A stretch of 64,000 bases of DNA from Gordionus sp. m RMFG-2023 (taxonomy: Eukaryota; Nematomorpha; Gordioida; Chordodea; Parachordodidae), in NCBI RefSeq assembly GCF_954871325.1, contig NC_088777.1, forward strand, positions 28,745,366-28,809,365, read 5' to 3'. Below, piece after piece: positions 11,313-21,643 of this stretch. The translations under genes and the position numbers were made by a program. Positions within the stretch are counted from its first letter, which is position 1. Every line of letters starts with the position of its first letter. The notes beneath the pieces are model-generated. The model had not been told where the DNA came from. It worked only from the letters and a program-made list of their open reading frames with translations, and made no database searches.

Positions 11313-12615
11313 CACTGTGTGACAAGAAAAATGGGAGAAAAAAATAAAAACAAGTTTTGGTGCAGAATTTGACGCTAAGTTCGAATCTGTTTTCAAAATT
11401 TTTCCTACACGTCAAGTTTTAAAAAAATTACCGTATAAAGACAACTTTCAAAAATGGTAAAATTTAGGTCTTTATAGGGATATATTTTAAAAGTATTAAA
11501 TCCCTGAAAATTGATGATAGTGTTAAACTTATATTTCTTTATAAATTTACTAATTTTTATAATTTTTTATCGATTGGTTTTTGAGAAAAATGGTAAAGAA
11601 TTTCGTTTTTGGGGTCTTAAGTTTTCAATTTAAATTACTATCAAAATTATTAACTTTAGAAGAAAAATTTTATATAATTTTGCTTCAAATATGCTCAAGA
11701 TTATATATTAATTCTAATTATGTTTCAAAAGTACTCTATGCCATGAAAATTCGACCAAAATCTATAAATTAAAAAAGTCGTTTCAGATATTTTCGAACTT
11801 TTCAATTTGTACACTTTTATTGAAATTTCTTTGCATAAAGCATTTTTAAAGCAAAAGTAAGGTAATATTTATCTTTTTAGTTGTATTTAGTAATATTTTA
11901 TGCATTTATGATCAATTTATACCAAAATCAGATATCTGTACCCACTTTTTTAATTTGTACTCTTTTTGAATTGAGCATTTTTGAAGCAAAATTCATTTAA
12001 AATGCAATAATTGGTAATTTTTTCATATTTTTTATTAATATTTATCTTTTTTAGATGTATTTAAGAAAATTTGTTTTTTTAATCAATTTATATCAAAATA
12101 TACGATTTTCCAATGGAGTACCTTGAACCCGTAGTATGGGCAATAAATAATAATGCCAAATAACGAGTATGAAGAAAGAAGAATTATATTTTTTTCGCGC
12201 TTAATTTTTCACATTCGCGCTTAATTTTTCATAAAGCGAAGAGAACGAAAGCCACAATAAATAAATATATTAAATGTAAGCTATATTAAAAAAGATTTTA
12301 TAAAAGGTAAATTTAAAAAATATAGGTTGTTTAAAAATTGAGTAAGGATTTTATAAAAAAAATGTATAATAATAAGGAAAGTTTGCTGCAAAAATTAAGA
12401 TATTTTTTTAGTTGTAGGGATCATTAGAACCGAAGTTATAAACCGTCAAAAAGTGCTAAAAATGACCTTTGTGGCCACTTTAACCTAAAATAAATAAAAA
12501 CCTGATATGCTAGAAAAAAACTGACAGCGGATTTAGAATATGCATAAAAAACTGTCTTAAAACATGTTTATTTTATTTTCTCCCAAAAAATTAAGTCGAA
12601 ATTTGTCACACAGTG
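11313..12615. mobile_element. Non-autonomous element with CACTGTGTGACAA ends
   Basis: The left end CACTGTGTGACAA and right end TTGTCACACAGTG are perfect 13-bp inverted repeats, 1303 bp apart. They interrupt a hAT remnant. The flanks (AATAA and CAATG) do not give a clear target duplication. Ends starting CACTG occur in the CACTA/Mirage/Chapaev group and in Transib, so the superfamily is open. No open frame longer than about 60 codons has a transposase motif. Confidence 0.75.
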
Positions 12616-12670
12616 CAATGGCTCATGTTCGCAACAAACATCATGAGATGTAGTTAGATTTTTTGATTTA

Positions 12671-12931
12671 ATGCATCAAAATATTATTGATAATGATGAA
12701 TTTATTGAAAATTTTATTAAATCCAATAACAGCACATTATATTTACATGACGATTTTACAAATTTAAAAATACTCTTTATTAAATATATAGTTGTTATTA
12801 TATCAAGTGCTCCTATAGAGCGTTTATTCAGTCTAGGGAAGCTCATCCTTGGAGATAAACGAGCGCGTCTCCTAGATAAAAATTTTGAGTTTAAAAGCAA
12901 AATAACATTTATTAAACTCAAATTTTTATGA
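12671..12931 (+). pseudogene. hAT transposase C-terminal fragment
   Basis: The 86-codon frame ends with the hAT dimerisation block: VVIISSAPIERLFSLGKLIL then GDKRARLLDKNFE. This helical region mediates transposase dimerisation. The upstream catalytic region is not present as an open frame; it may have been lost before or after the 11313-12615 insertion just upstream. It is closely related to the minus-strand fragment in 5318-6470. Confidence 0.85.
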
Positions 12932-12964
12932 AAAATATATGTTTTTTATCTCAATGATATATGG

Positions 12965-13240
12965 ATATTTTGTCAGGTCTACGTGAAAATAATGGTAAGA
13001 AAAAAAATTCAAAATTAAATGATATCATGAAAAATGCTGGTCAAAATGTGCCAAATTTTAATATTCTAAGAATTTGAAAATCTTTATAACTCAAGACTTA
13101 TTTTCTTTAATATACAATAATCCCTATATTTGAATGCATATATTATTGCAGTTGGATTTTTTTATTGGAGATATTCTTTATCATATTATTTTATAATGCA
13201 ATTATTAATCATATATCTCGATACCACATCATTTATTATC
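12965..13240 (+). repeat. Direct repeat R, copy 1
   Basis: About 280 bp beginning TTTTGTCAGGTCTACGTGAA match 16969-17262 at high identity in the same orientation, ending near CATCATTTATTATC. The two copies lie about 4 kb apart, and most of the space between them is a 3.4-kb hAT that inserted later. Without that hAT the repeats would be about 340 bp apart. A short tandem duplication or a small LTR-like (TRIM-type) unit could explain this; neither is proven. Confidence 0.7.
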
Positions 13241-13380
13241 TATTTTAATCTTTTCCATATTCCGAAACATTACATTTAGGGGCAAGCGGGGTTTATAAAA
13301 GGAGTTCGAATGCTGATAAAGTTTAAAGGAGAATGTTGCAGTTCGTTTATTATTCATATATTCATTGGTTATAAATAGCA

Positions 13381-16300
13381 CAGTGGCGTATCCAGGATTT
13401 TCCTATGAGGGGGGAATTTTTTTTTAGGTGTTATATTTAATAAAGTTTTTTTAAATGTAAAGTTGAAATAAAATGTCATTTAAAATTTGATTTAAAAACT
13501 AGCCTCTGCTTAAATTCTTATACAATATAAGTAGAATAAAATTTTTTTTATTGAAAATACTACAGTGTATAAAATATTGACTAAAAAATAATTTAAAAAG
13601 CAATTTTATAACTTCTATCAAATACAATATTATCAAAAAGTTTATTAAACACTATAACTATAATGTAATTTTTAATTTTCGTGTGGATGTTGCCAATTCA
13701 TCTAGAATTTCGTTCGTCGTTGGAACTAAATCTCTATGAATATTTAACATGGCTAATCCATTTAGCCGAGATTCTGAAGTAGTACTTCGTAAAAATGTCT
13801 TCAGCCTTCTCAAGTTTGAAAATGTCCTTTCATTCGTGCATGTTGTAATAGGCAAACATGCAAGAATATAAAATAACTTCAAAATATTGAGAAATTGAGC
13901 CAAGATATCTTTACAACGATTTAGCGCATCAATGGCATGCTCAGGTAAAATAGTTAAACGTAATAAAAATTTATACCATAATTCAAATTCGCTGATTAAA
14001 TTTATCTCTGAATCAATATCGTACGAATAAAATTTGGCTAAATATTTTATTTTATCAATCGTGCCATGAGAAAATGAGGAGGGATCTTTGGGCAATAAAA
14101 CTTGAAGATTTGCAAAGACTTGTTTTTTTATCTAAAAATCGTACTTTTATTTGTGATAAAAAAGTGTCCAAGAATGGGATAAAAATAGATATTTTATAAT
14201 AATCTTCAGTTGATCCAATATTTATATTGCATCTCATTAATTGCCTTGGTGCTAGACGAGGTTTAATTATTGATATATCATAAAATTGAGCCTTCGATTC
14301 AATATCTACATAAATATTATGAAAATATTCATCGAAATTCGTTCTTATTTTATCCACCTGTTCATATATATTTTCTGCCAAATCAATTACCTGAACCAAA
14401 TCTAAATTTGGTTTTTGTAGATTTCTACAAAGTATTGAACTATAGGAAAATAATTTATTGATGCAACTAGCAGCAATGATAAACTCTGATTGATCAATTG
14501 AATTCAATAATGATATCGCTTCTGACGACACATTACTATCTTGCCATTTGGTAATTTCATGTAAAGATATTCTTATCATCTCTTCGAGTTCTATAAATGC
14601 CGAAACTGATGACGTAAAACCCATCGTGTAGGGCACATTTTTTTTAATTTTTGATGATGTGTTTCGGGTGCATTCATTGATATAGTTCGATTCAAAACAT
14701 CTACCGTTTGGGATATTTAAAAAAATCATAAATTTTGGATATAATGGCTAAAAATATATTTAATTTATTTTATTTTATAAGTTAAAATACCCATGGAATT
14801 GCGTATAGAAGGTAGAGCACATGAATCGGATATTGCCAAATTCAATGAATGAGATGCACAATGAACATATATAGCGGAGGGATATTTTTTAAAATATGTG
14901 CTTTGACACCATTTAAATGGCCACTCATAGCCGGAGCACCATCATAACCTTGTCCTCGCATCAAATTTAAATTTAACTTATATTTCTCTAAATTTAACAA
15001 AATAGTTTTGGCGAGGGCCTCCCCCTCTCATATCCACTACTGGTATAAATTGTAAAAATTCTTCTAATATTTGTATATCACCTATGATGTATAATTTTTT
15101 TTATTATTAATAAAATTATAAGCTTACCATCCAGGCTTATATAGCGCACACATAAAGACATTTGTTCTACTCCAGAGACATCTGTGGTCTCATCAGCCAA
15201 GACCAAAGTAGGGTGATTTGTTGATATTTGTAATAATTTTCTTCAATATTAATTCATTGCAGGCATCGATGATTTCATTCTGAATTATTGGGCTCAAGTA
15301 GGTCGCATTTTTAAAACAATTTAACAAATTGTCTCTAAGTATGGGATCTCCAAGAGATCTATTTCGAAGAATAGCTCTTAGGTTACCATCATTATTGTTA
15401 TCATTATCAAATATCGCACCGCTATCTCTATGACCTCTAAGAGCGATACCTTGGATGCCACATACCAGGATAGCGTCAATTATTGGCGTTAGTCTTGATC
15501 TATTTTGCAAGACTAGTTCTTGCTTTCCAGTATCTATTATTCTAATAATATCCATAGATTCTCCATTTTTGATAGATCGCAAGGAATATATTGTTTGTTC
15601 TGCATTAATATACTTATTATTTTGATGGTGGTTAAAGTTTCAGTAGCATCTTTCTATTTAGTAAATGGTGTTAATACTAAGCTCTGTAATTTTTGCTGAG
15701 CTCTTCCAGCAAATTTGGGACCAAATAAAACACAATTCTTGCAAAATGCACCATTAAGTATGAGAAAATGCAAGCCATGTCCACCTTGATAACCAAACAT
15801 ATTGGAACCTTAATTTTTTTGTTGTCGTGTCCCTAATAAATGGGAAAGTTATATCTGGTTGATATATATTTTCCAAAATCTCCAGTTTTTTTTGAGGAGT
15901 TAAATCATTCTTTAGGAAATTATATATATCCCACGGTTGCCCTAAAAGACATTATTAAAATTTTATTTTTAAATGGTTGTTTTATCAATAAAAATCTGAA
16001 AAAAACTTTGTACTAACTATATTATATTTAAAAAATAGGTCACATAGAGAAGATCTGGCATAAATGGTGTTTGAAAACTGGCTGGCCACCACCCTTTAAC
16101 CTTTTATCTTTGTACCTTACATAATTTTTATTACCAACATTCATTAATGTACATATAAAAGCATTTAATGATAATAGACAGGCATTATCTGGCCAAAATC
16201 ACAACATTCAAACACACATATTCAAATGAAAATATTATTTAATAAGCAATTGTTTTGATCATTAATAAAAATTCCACACTATTAATATCTATCAAAAATA

Positions 16301-16762
16301 AATTTAATATTCTTATAATATTCACCAACTGCCTATCCTAATTTTTATAAAATATATGCTAGTGCTACCTACCTTTATCATTATTTCCTTCAATTTCTAT
16401 TTGTACATTTTTTTCATGCTCAGACCTATTTAAATTTTGTATATCTTCTGTTCTAAAGAAAAATATAAAATTAGATATTTATTAATTAAATTATATACCG
16501 TTTGATCAATATCTTTGTCTTTGACTAAAAATTTCTCCATTTTTTATATATATTTTTGAATAATGTTGATGTACTCACAAGGAAAAGAAATTTAAAAAAA
16601 ATTTATTTATAAAAAATAAGTTTTATGTTGGAAAATTGATATTCAAATATTTGTAAAATTTTGATTTAAAGGGGGGGGGGCGGGGTGAATAAAATTTTTA
16701 TTAGCTTAAAATGATATTTATGAAAACAGTCAAATTTGCGATGGGGGGGGGGGGAGCGCCTG
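13381..16762 (-). mobile_element. Full-length hAT element, 3.38 kb
   Basis: The element begins CAGTGGCGTATCCAGG and ends in GAGCGCCTG, with an exact 8-bp duplication AAATAGCA (13373-13380 and 16763-16770). G-runs near both ends are typical of this hAT subgroup. A ZMYM1-like transposase occupies most of the minus strand. Its length and sharp duplication mark it as relatively young, although the coding region is already broken. Confidence 0.93.
13658..16080 (-). pseudogene. hAT transposase, ZMYM1-like
   Basis: In N-to-C order on the minus strand there is first a TTF-type zinc-finger region at about 15650-15960, with WPWD-like and CVLFGP-like words (CKNCVLFGPKFAG). A DUF4371-type block follows at 15193-15582 (GIQGIALRGHRDSG). 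The catalytic region at about 14880-15190 includes a RGQGYDGAPAMSG-like word. A middle segment lies at 14055-14729. The C-terminal dimerisation block is at 13658-14095, with TTCTNERTFSNLRRLKTFLR and LNGLAMLNIHRDL. At least four frame breaks or stops separate the blocks. Some may be introns, since ZMYM1-like genes can be spliced, but no clean GT-AG set was established. Confidence 0.85.
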
Positions 16763-16968
16763 AAATAGCATCTTAATTTATTTGATCGGCGAAATATTGT
16801 AGGTGTAATGTATAATTGCTACGCTTTAATAAACATCATTCTATATTCGATGTTCATAAAACTCAAAAATGGATCACATTATTATTATTAAATTCTTATT
16901 ACCATGAAGAAATACATTGAAATTTGTTTTAAAATGGGTTAAGTTCTAGTAAGATGTTTTTGACAAAT

Positions 16969-17262
16969 ATATTTTGCTAGGTCTACGTGAAAATAATGGT
17001 AAGAAAAAAAATTCAAAATTAAATTATATCATGAAAAATGTTGGTCAAAATGTGCCAAATTCTAATATTCTAAGAATTTGAAAATCTTTATAACTCAAGA
17101 TTGATTATCTGGAATATACAATAATCCCTATATTCGAATTCATATATTATTGCAGTTAATTTAATTATCCATTCATATTGGCGATAATCTTTATCATAAT
17201 ATTTTATATTGTAATTATTATCCATATGCAACATCATTTATCATCAATTTATTTGAATCTAC
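16969..17262 (+). repeat. Direct repeat R, copy 2
   Basis: This copy starts TTTTGCTAGGTCTACGTGAA and runs through the same ordered words as copy 1: GTGCCAAATTCTAATATTC, TCTTTATAACTCAAGA and ACAATAATCCCTATATT. It ends near ATCATTTATCATCA. Identity looks above 85 percent by eye over the first 200 bp. Confidence 0.7.
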
Positions 17263-17530
17263 TATATCATGATATATTTAATATGTAGGGCATGAGTTGG
17301 TATTTGGAGAATTATCTAGATTTGGTAGATATTTTACTATCTGTCAGTGATAAAGTAGGAAAAAGAAAGTTTTGTGAAAGCCAAAGGCGTATAATTTTGA
17401 GAATTATAAAGTTTTGCTGTCAGTCGGTGACATTTAATATATATAAAATATTATTTTATTATTTATATATTATTTTATTATTTATATATTATTTTATTAT
17501 ATTATTTATATAAAATAATTATTATTTATT
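17263..17530. other. AT-rich, no gene supported
   Basis: A 73-codon plus-strand frame (17292-17513) starts MSWYLENYLDLVDI but ends in a low-complexity YYLYIILLFIYY tail made by TTATTTATAT repeats. No family is recognised. It is probably chance. Confidence 0.35.
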
Positions 17531-18164
17531 GGTCATTCCACGTCAATCGATCACGTATCGGCCGACCCCTTTTAAAATTGTTAAATTTATGGAATTATTT
17601 AGATAGGTTACATAAATGAGAAAGCCATTTATTTTAGCTCGCTAGCACACCTGGTTCCCTAGATAAGAAGATCAAAGGTGCAAAAAAGAGCCATTTTGGA
17701 ATCTTTAAAATTTTTAAAATATTTATATCTCAAAAACTATTTATAGTAAAAAGGTACATAATATATAAAATTATAAGTAATCACAAAACAATAAAGATTG
17801 GTAAGGGAGTTTGTTTTCGAAATATTTTTTATCTTTTTATTTTAACACCTTTGTTAAATATATATATACTATGTCATAACCTTGGCGAAGCTATCGAGAC
17901 TTTCAATTTATCAAAAATTGGAAAAAAATAGATGGCCCTATATGAAATTACAAATTTCAGGTTAAAATTTTGTTATTACCAATAACAGTATATTTTCACT
18001 TTTTATATTAAAAATTTCCAATTTCTATTAAATATACCAAAAACTGAGGGGCAGTGTGGATACATGCCCAGCGACTGAAATCAAATTTCCGATAATAACT
18101 ATCTTTCATTTAATTTTTTATTAATAATATAGAAATATAGATAGATAATCATATTCTATCCATA

Positions 18165-18331
18165 ATTTAAAATTTGCAGTCTGTTGAATTTGTATAAAAT
18201 TTGGCCTCAATTTTATTCTGAGAAATTGGATGATACGTATGAAATCTTTGCGTTTCGGGTATTGCACGCGCTTTATTGAATCTCTCTTCTAAAATTATTT
18301 GCTTTTTATCATATTCGTTTTCCATAATGTA
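18165..18331 (-). pseudogene. C-terminal piece of DFAENY/CDGIGG-family protein
   Basis: The minus-strand frame gives MENEYDKKQIILEERFNKAR then AIPETQRFHTYHPIS, followed by a stop after about 53 residues. The ERF..AR.I..TQ.FH pattern matches, from memory, the extreme C-terminus of the uncharacterised proteins that carry the CDGIGG motif. The central part lies to the right at 20216-20530, beyond the hAT insertion. The assignment rests on order, strand and motif, without an alignment. Confidence 0.6.
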
Positions 18332-18448
18332 AGAGAAATCTATTCATAAATAAAAAAAAAATTATAATATACATTAATAAATAAATCTTATACCTTTAAT
18401 ATTTTCCTTACAATAGGCAAAAAAGTATTTAGAACAAGTTATTTGTTC

Positions 18449-20215
18449 CAGGCTCATACGCATTTGGTCTGGGGGGGGGGATAATAAAATTTTTTAAGAA
18501 ATATTATTGTTATTTAAAAATATTAAGCATAAATTTATTAGGACTAATAACTATTTCTAATACACAATTTTAAATTAATGTGAATTATAAAAAAATTATA
18601 TGTAAAGAATCACATAAATGACCCAAAATAGAAATTTGAATTTTTTACCTTTAAAATATATAAAGTATAAAAAATTTAAATGTTGGAAATATAAATTAAT
18701 ACACAAAAAGTTTCTTAGGAATAATTGTATTTTGTATGTTTTGAGCTATTTTTTCAATTATCTATCCTTGCTTGGCGTTAAATGTCTATGAATATTCAAA
18801 AGATCCAAATCATTCAATCTACTTTCAGATGTTGTATTTCATAGGTATGTTTTTCAGAGACTTGCAGGCCCGGCCCCCGGGCCGGACCGTACTATAATTT
18901 TTTTAAACCTACCCGGACTAGCCGAAATTATTTTTTAAAAACACCCGAGCTGGGCCTAAAAAATTTTTTAAAAAAAATATCCGGACCGAGCTGTAAATTT
19001 TAAAATTAAATATTTGAAGCCATTATTAGCTATAAAAATCAATAAAAAGAATTCGGGCCGGACCTGAAAATTTTATTTCAAAAAAACCGGGCAGGGCCTG
19101 AAAATTTTTTAAAAAAAAACCCGTACCGAAAATTTTTTTTTAAAAAAATCCGGGCCTTACCCTGAAAATGGTACCTCTGCAGGGCTCTTAATATATATAA
19201 CCATTTTAATACATTGGGAATATAATCTAAAATATGTTTGAAATAATGCAAAGCATCCATAGAATTATTTGGGATTGTATCACCCATAGCTAATCTTTTA
19301 ATCATAGTTATTCAGCTAATAAGGCATCATAAGATATTTTAACATCTTCATGATAATCTAACAAATATTTATTTTTTTCCTGTCACCATCTGAAAAAGGT
19401 TGAAAGGCTTTTGTGGAAGTAATATCTGTGGATTTGTAAGTGCTGCATGATGAAATAAAAAAAGCATTTGTTTTATAATACTCTTCTATTTATCCTATAT
19501 TAATGTTTTGACGATGAGCTTGCTTGTTGCAAGTCGAGGGGTCAAATATTAAACATGTATAGCTCGCTTTTGACTCAACAATCACATATAAAATATGAAA
19601 TTCTTCATCAACATTAGCTCTAATTTGCTTGAGTTCTAATAAAATGCTCTCCCAAATCAATGAAAAGTATTACATAAAATAGTTGTATAATTAAATAATA
19701 CATTCTAATGAGAAAAATATTTGGAATAAGTATTGAATCCAATAATTTTCTTGCTTCTGAGTAAATATTTCTTTCAAGCCATTATGATATTTCAGTAAAA
19801 GCATTAATAATCGGTTCTTCTAATTCCATATTAGCTGTTACTACTTGATGGCGGAGACTCGATCTCGTTGGACAAGTTTGCAATTTCTTTCTCCCTGGAC
19901 AAGGAGTTTCAGAGATAATTATTATTTGACTAGAAATTTAGATAAATATTACGCTACTCTAAATTTGAAAATAATAGGTAAATTACGCCAAGAAAAACTT
20001 GAATTAATTGATAAAATAACTTAACTTAGTAGATGAATGTGATAAATAAATGTAATTAAATATTTATAAGAGATAGGAATAAATATTAACAAATATAAAT
20101 TAATATTAACAATAATATTTTTGAAAAATATAATCCGGCATCTGCATTTTTTTGGCTTTGTGGGGGGGGAAGGGGGGGGGGGGAATTTGTCCCCCTGCCC
20201 ACAAGTACGCGCCTG
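18449..20215 (-). mobile_element. hAT element nested in long-TIR element
   Basis: The ends CAGGCTCATACGCATTTGG and ...GTACGCGCCTG are inverted. They are flanked by an exact 8-bp duplication ATTTGTTC (18441-18448, 20216-20223). G-runs sit next to both ends. The minus strand carries decayed ZMYM1-like transposase pieces, including a C-terminal SESRLNDLDLLNIHRHLTP word at about 18760-18830. A GGCCCGG-rich MITE at 18853-19190 interrupts this region. It is older or more decayed than the hAT at 13381. Confidence 0.9.
18853..19190. mobile_element. GGCCCGG-rich hAT MITE
   Basis: It starts CAGAGACTTGCAGGCCCGGC and ends GGTACCTCTGCAGGGCTCT, an imperfect inverted pair. Several internal blocks read CCGGGCCGGAC or CCGGGC. 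The centre holds GCCATTATTAGCTATAAAAA, shared with 40125-40365 and, inverted, 8455-8600. It sits inside the hAT of 18449-20215, just upstream of that transposase's C-terminal block. No 8-bp duplication could be confirmed. The 75-codon open frame at 19078-19305 is an artefact of this repeat. Confidence 0.75.
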
Positions 20216-20530
20216 ATTTGTTCTGAAACAGGTCTTATAAACTAGTCCTGGCCACTAAACGTTTGACTGTACCTCGACCCCGTTGTAGGCATATTTGCCT
20301 TGAGATGTGGCCCAGAATTTCCAGTCAGCTTTTATCTCGAAATCACCTGATTAAATTTTTGCGATTTTTATATTTTGCTGCTGCTCCATCTTAAAAGCAG
20401 AAGTAATTTTGGGCAAATTCATCAGTATTAATTTTGTGTTTTGATGAATGGAGCAAACACATATTGAATGGGTACAGTTGCTGCCAACTGATACACAATT
20501 CTCTGGGCGAAGATTACAAAATTTAGATAA
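20216..20530 (-). pseudogene. Internally deleted DFAENY/CDGIGG-family gene piece
   Basis: On the minus strand the piece reads LRPENCVSVGSNCTHSICVC and HQNTKL. It then goes almost directly to DGAAAKYKNRKN and ends in WKFWATSQGK and, in another frame, GTVKRLVARTSL. In the copy at 61541 these motifs are separated by a long segment with the CDNCPG, KQWLSVDRTTLET and DFxENYSF words. This copy therefore lost the middle by deletion. The role of the protein is not established; its place between long inverted repeats suggests it moves the element. Confidence 0.7.
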
Positions 20531-21643
20531 TCCAATTTTAATATTTTAATGAATATCTATAAATTTAAGATATAGCTATCGTGAATTAATTAAAATTAAT
20601 AATTTTTGAACTTGAATCTTTTCACTATTTCTTAATATAGAAACAAAAATTGATTGCTAAATTTTTTTGGGTCATCCAGAGTATAATCATTCATAGATTC
20701 TTGCGATAATGAGCATGTCTTTTTAGATTAAATGGGTTGCAAGATTTTGATATTATAACATTTGGTACGTCCATCTATTATATAGAATAAAAAGATCTGC
20801 ACCTAGAATATATGTTTTTGCATTCTTCAAATCCTGAATGTTTTGGTAGACAGACGATTGTTTAAAATAAATCTGAACGGGCAAGTAAAAAATATTATAT
20901 AGAAAGAGAGATCGTTTTAAACAGTTTATTTTGTTAAATAATATGCTCATAAAATATAATAATGTCTAAAATATTGTTTTTTAATGAAGCTGTTATACAT
21001 TATTGAGTGGATAAGTCATCCGCTATAGTATCAAAGTCGAGATATAAAAAATGTAAAACTATTAAGGATTGTGCAGGGTGGGGGCAGAACTAGAAATTTT
21101 TATCACATTTCTTATAAATGTATGAATATTTTCATTTTCCTTAGAAATAATATTTGCCATTTGCGCCATCTATTTTTTTCAAGTTTTTAATAAAAATGTA
21201 TATTTTGGAAGATTCGATAGCATCGCCAAAGTTTTGACATTGTATATAATTTAGCAAAGGTGTCAAAATAAAAAGCAAAAAATAATTTCAAATACAACAT
21301 TTTTTTTTGCTTAAAAACACAGGTAAAGCAAAATAAGCAAACCGAATGTTAACGGCTCAAATTGGCGCCAATCTTTATTGTTTTTAGGAGCCCTTTAGAG
21401 ATTTTTTTACCTACAATTTGATATATAATATACTTTTTTACTATAAATAGTTTTTGAGATATAAGTGTTTTAAAAATTTTGCAGATTCCCCTTTGAGCCT
21501 CTATATCTCGGGTACCAGGCGTGCTAGCGAGCTAAACGGCTTTATCATTAATTTACTTACCTATCTTAATAATTCATAAAATTTTTAAGAATTTTAAAAG
21601 GGATCGGCCGAAAATGTTTGATCGATTTGACATGGAATGGCAG

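Larger units (their letters stand above)
10760..12960 (+). mobile_element. hAT remnant split by another element
   Basis: The left end TAGTGTTGTTAAGGTAACTAG is followed by TAACTAGTTA-rich subterminal sequence, as in the element at 5318-6470. The transposase C-terminus lies at 12671-12931 on the plus strand. No right-hand TTAACAACACTA end was found before the direct repeat at 12965, so the 3' end is lost or overwritten. The middle is displaced by a 1.3-kb insertion (11313-12615). Confidence 0.75.
17531..21643 (-). mobile_element. Long-TIR element, DFAENY/CDGIGG family, copy 1
   Basis: The two ends are inverted repeats of about 400 bp. The left side runs GGTCATTCCACGTC, CGGCCGACCCCTTTTAAAAT, AGCTCGCTAGCACACCTGGT, then TATCTCAAAAACTATTTATAGT. 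The right side from 21170 to 21643 gives the same words in reverse complement. No clear target duplication was read. The interior minus strand codes for parts of an uncharacterised animal protein family (20216-20530 and 18165-18331). A hAT at 18449-20215 inserted between these parts. Confidence 0.85.

Noticed and set aside
12676-12921. Minus-strand frame opposite the hAT dimerisation block
   Set aside because: Shadow of the plus-strand hAT fragment, which has the recognisable SSAPIERLFSLGKL motif.
12965-17262. LTR pair of a full retroelement
   Set aside because: Nothing between the 290-bp repeats codes for retroelement proteins; the interior is almost all a separate hAT with its own target duplication. 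Kept only as direct repeats.
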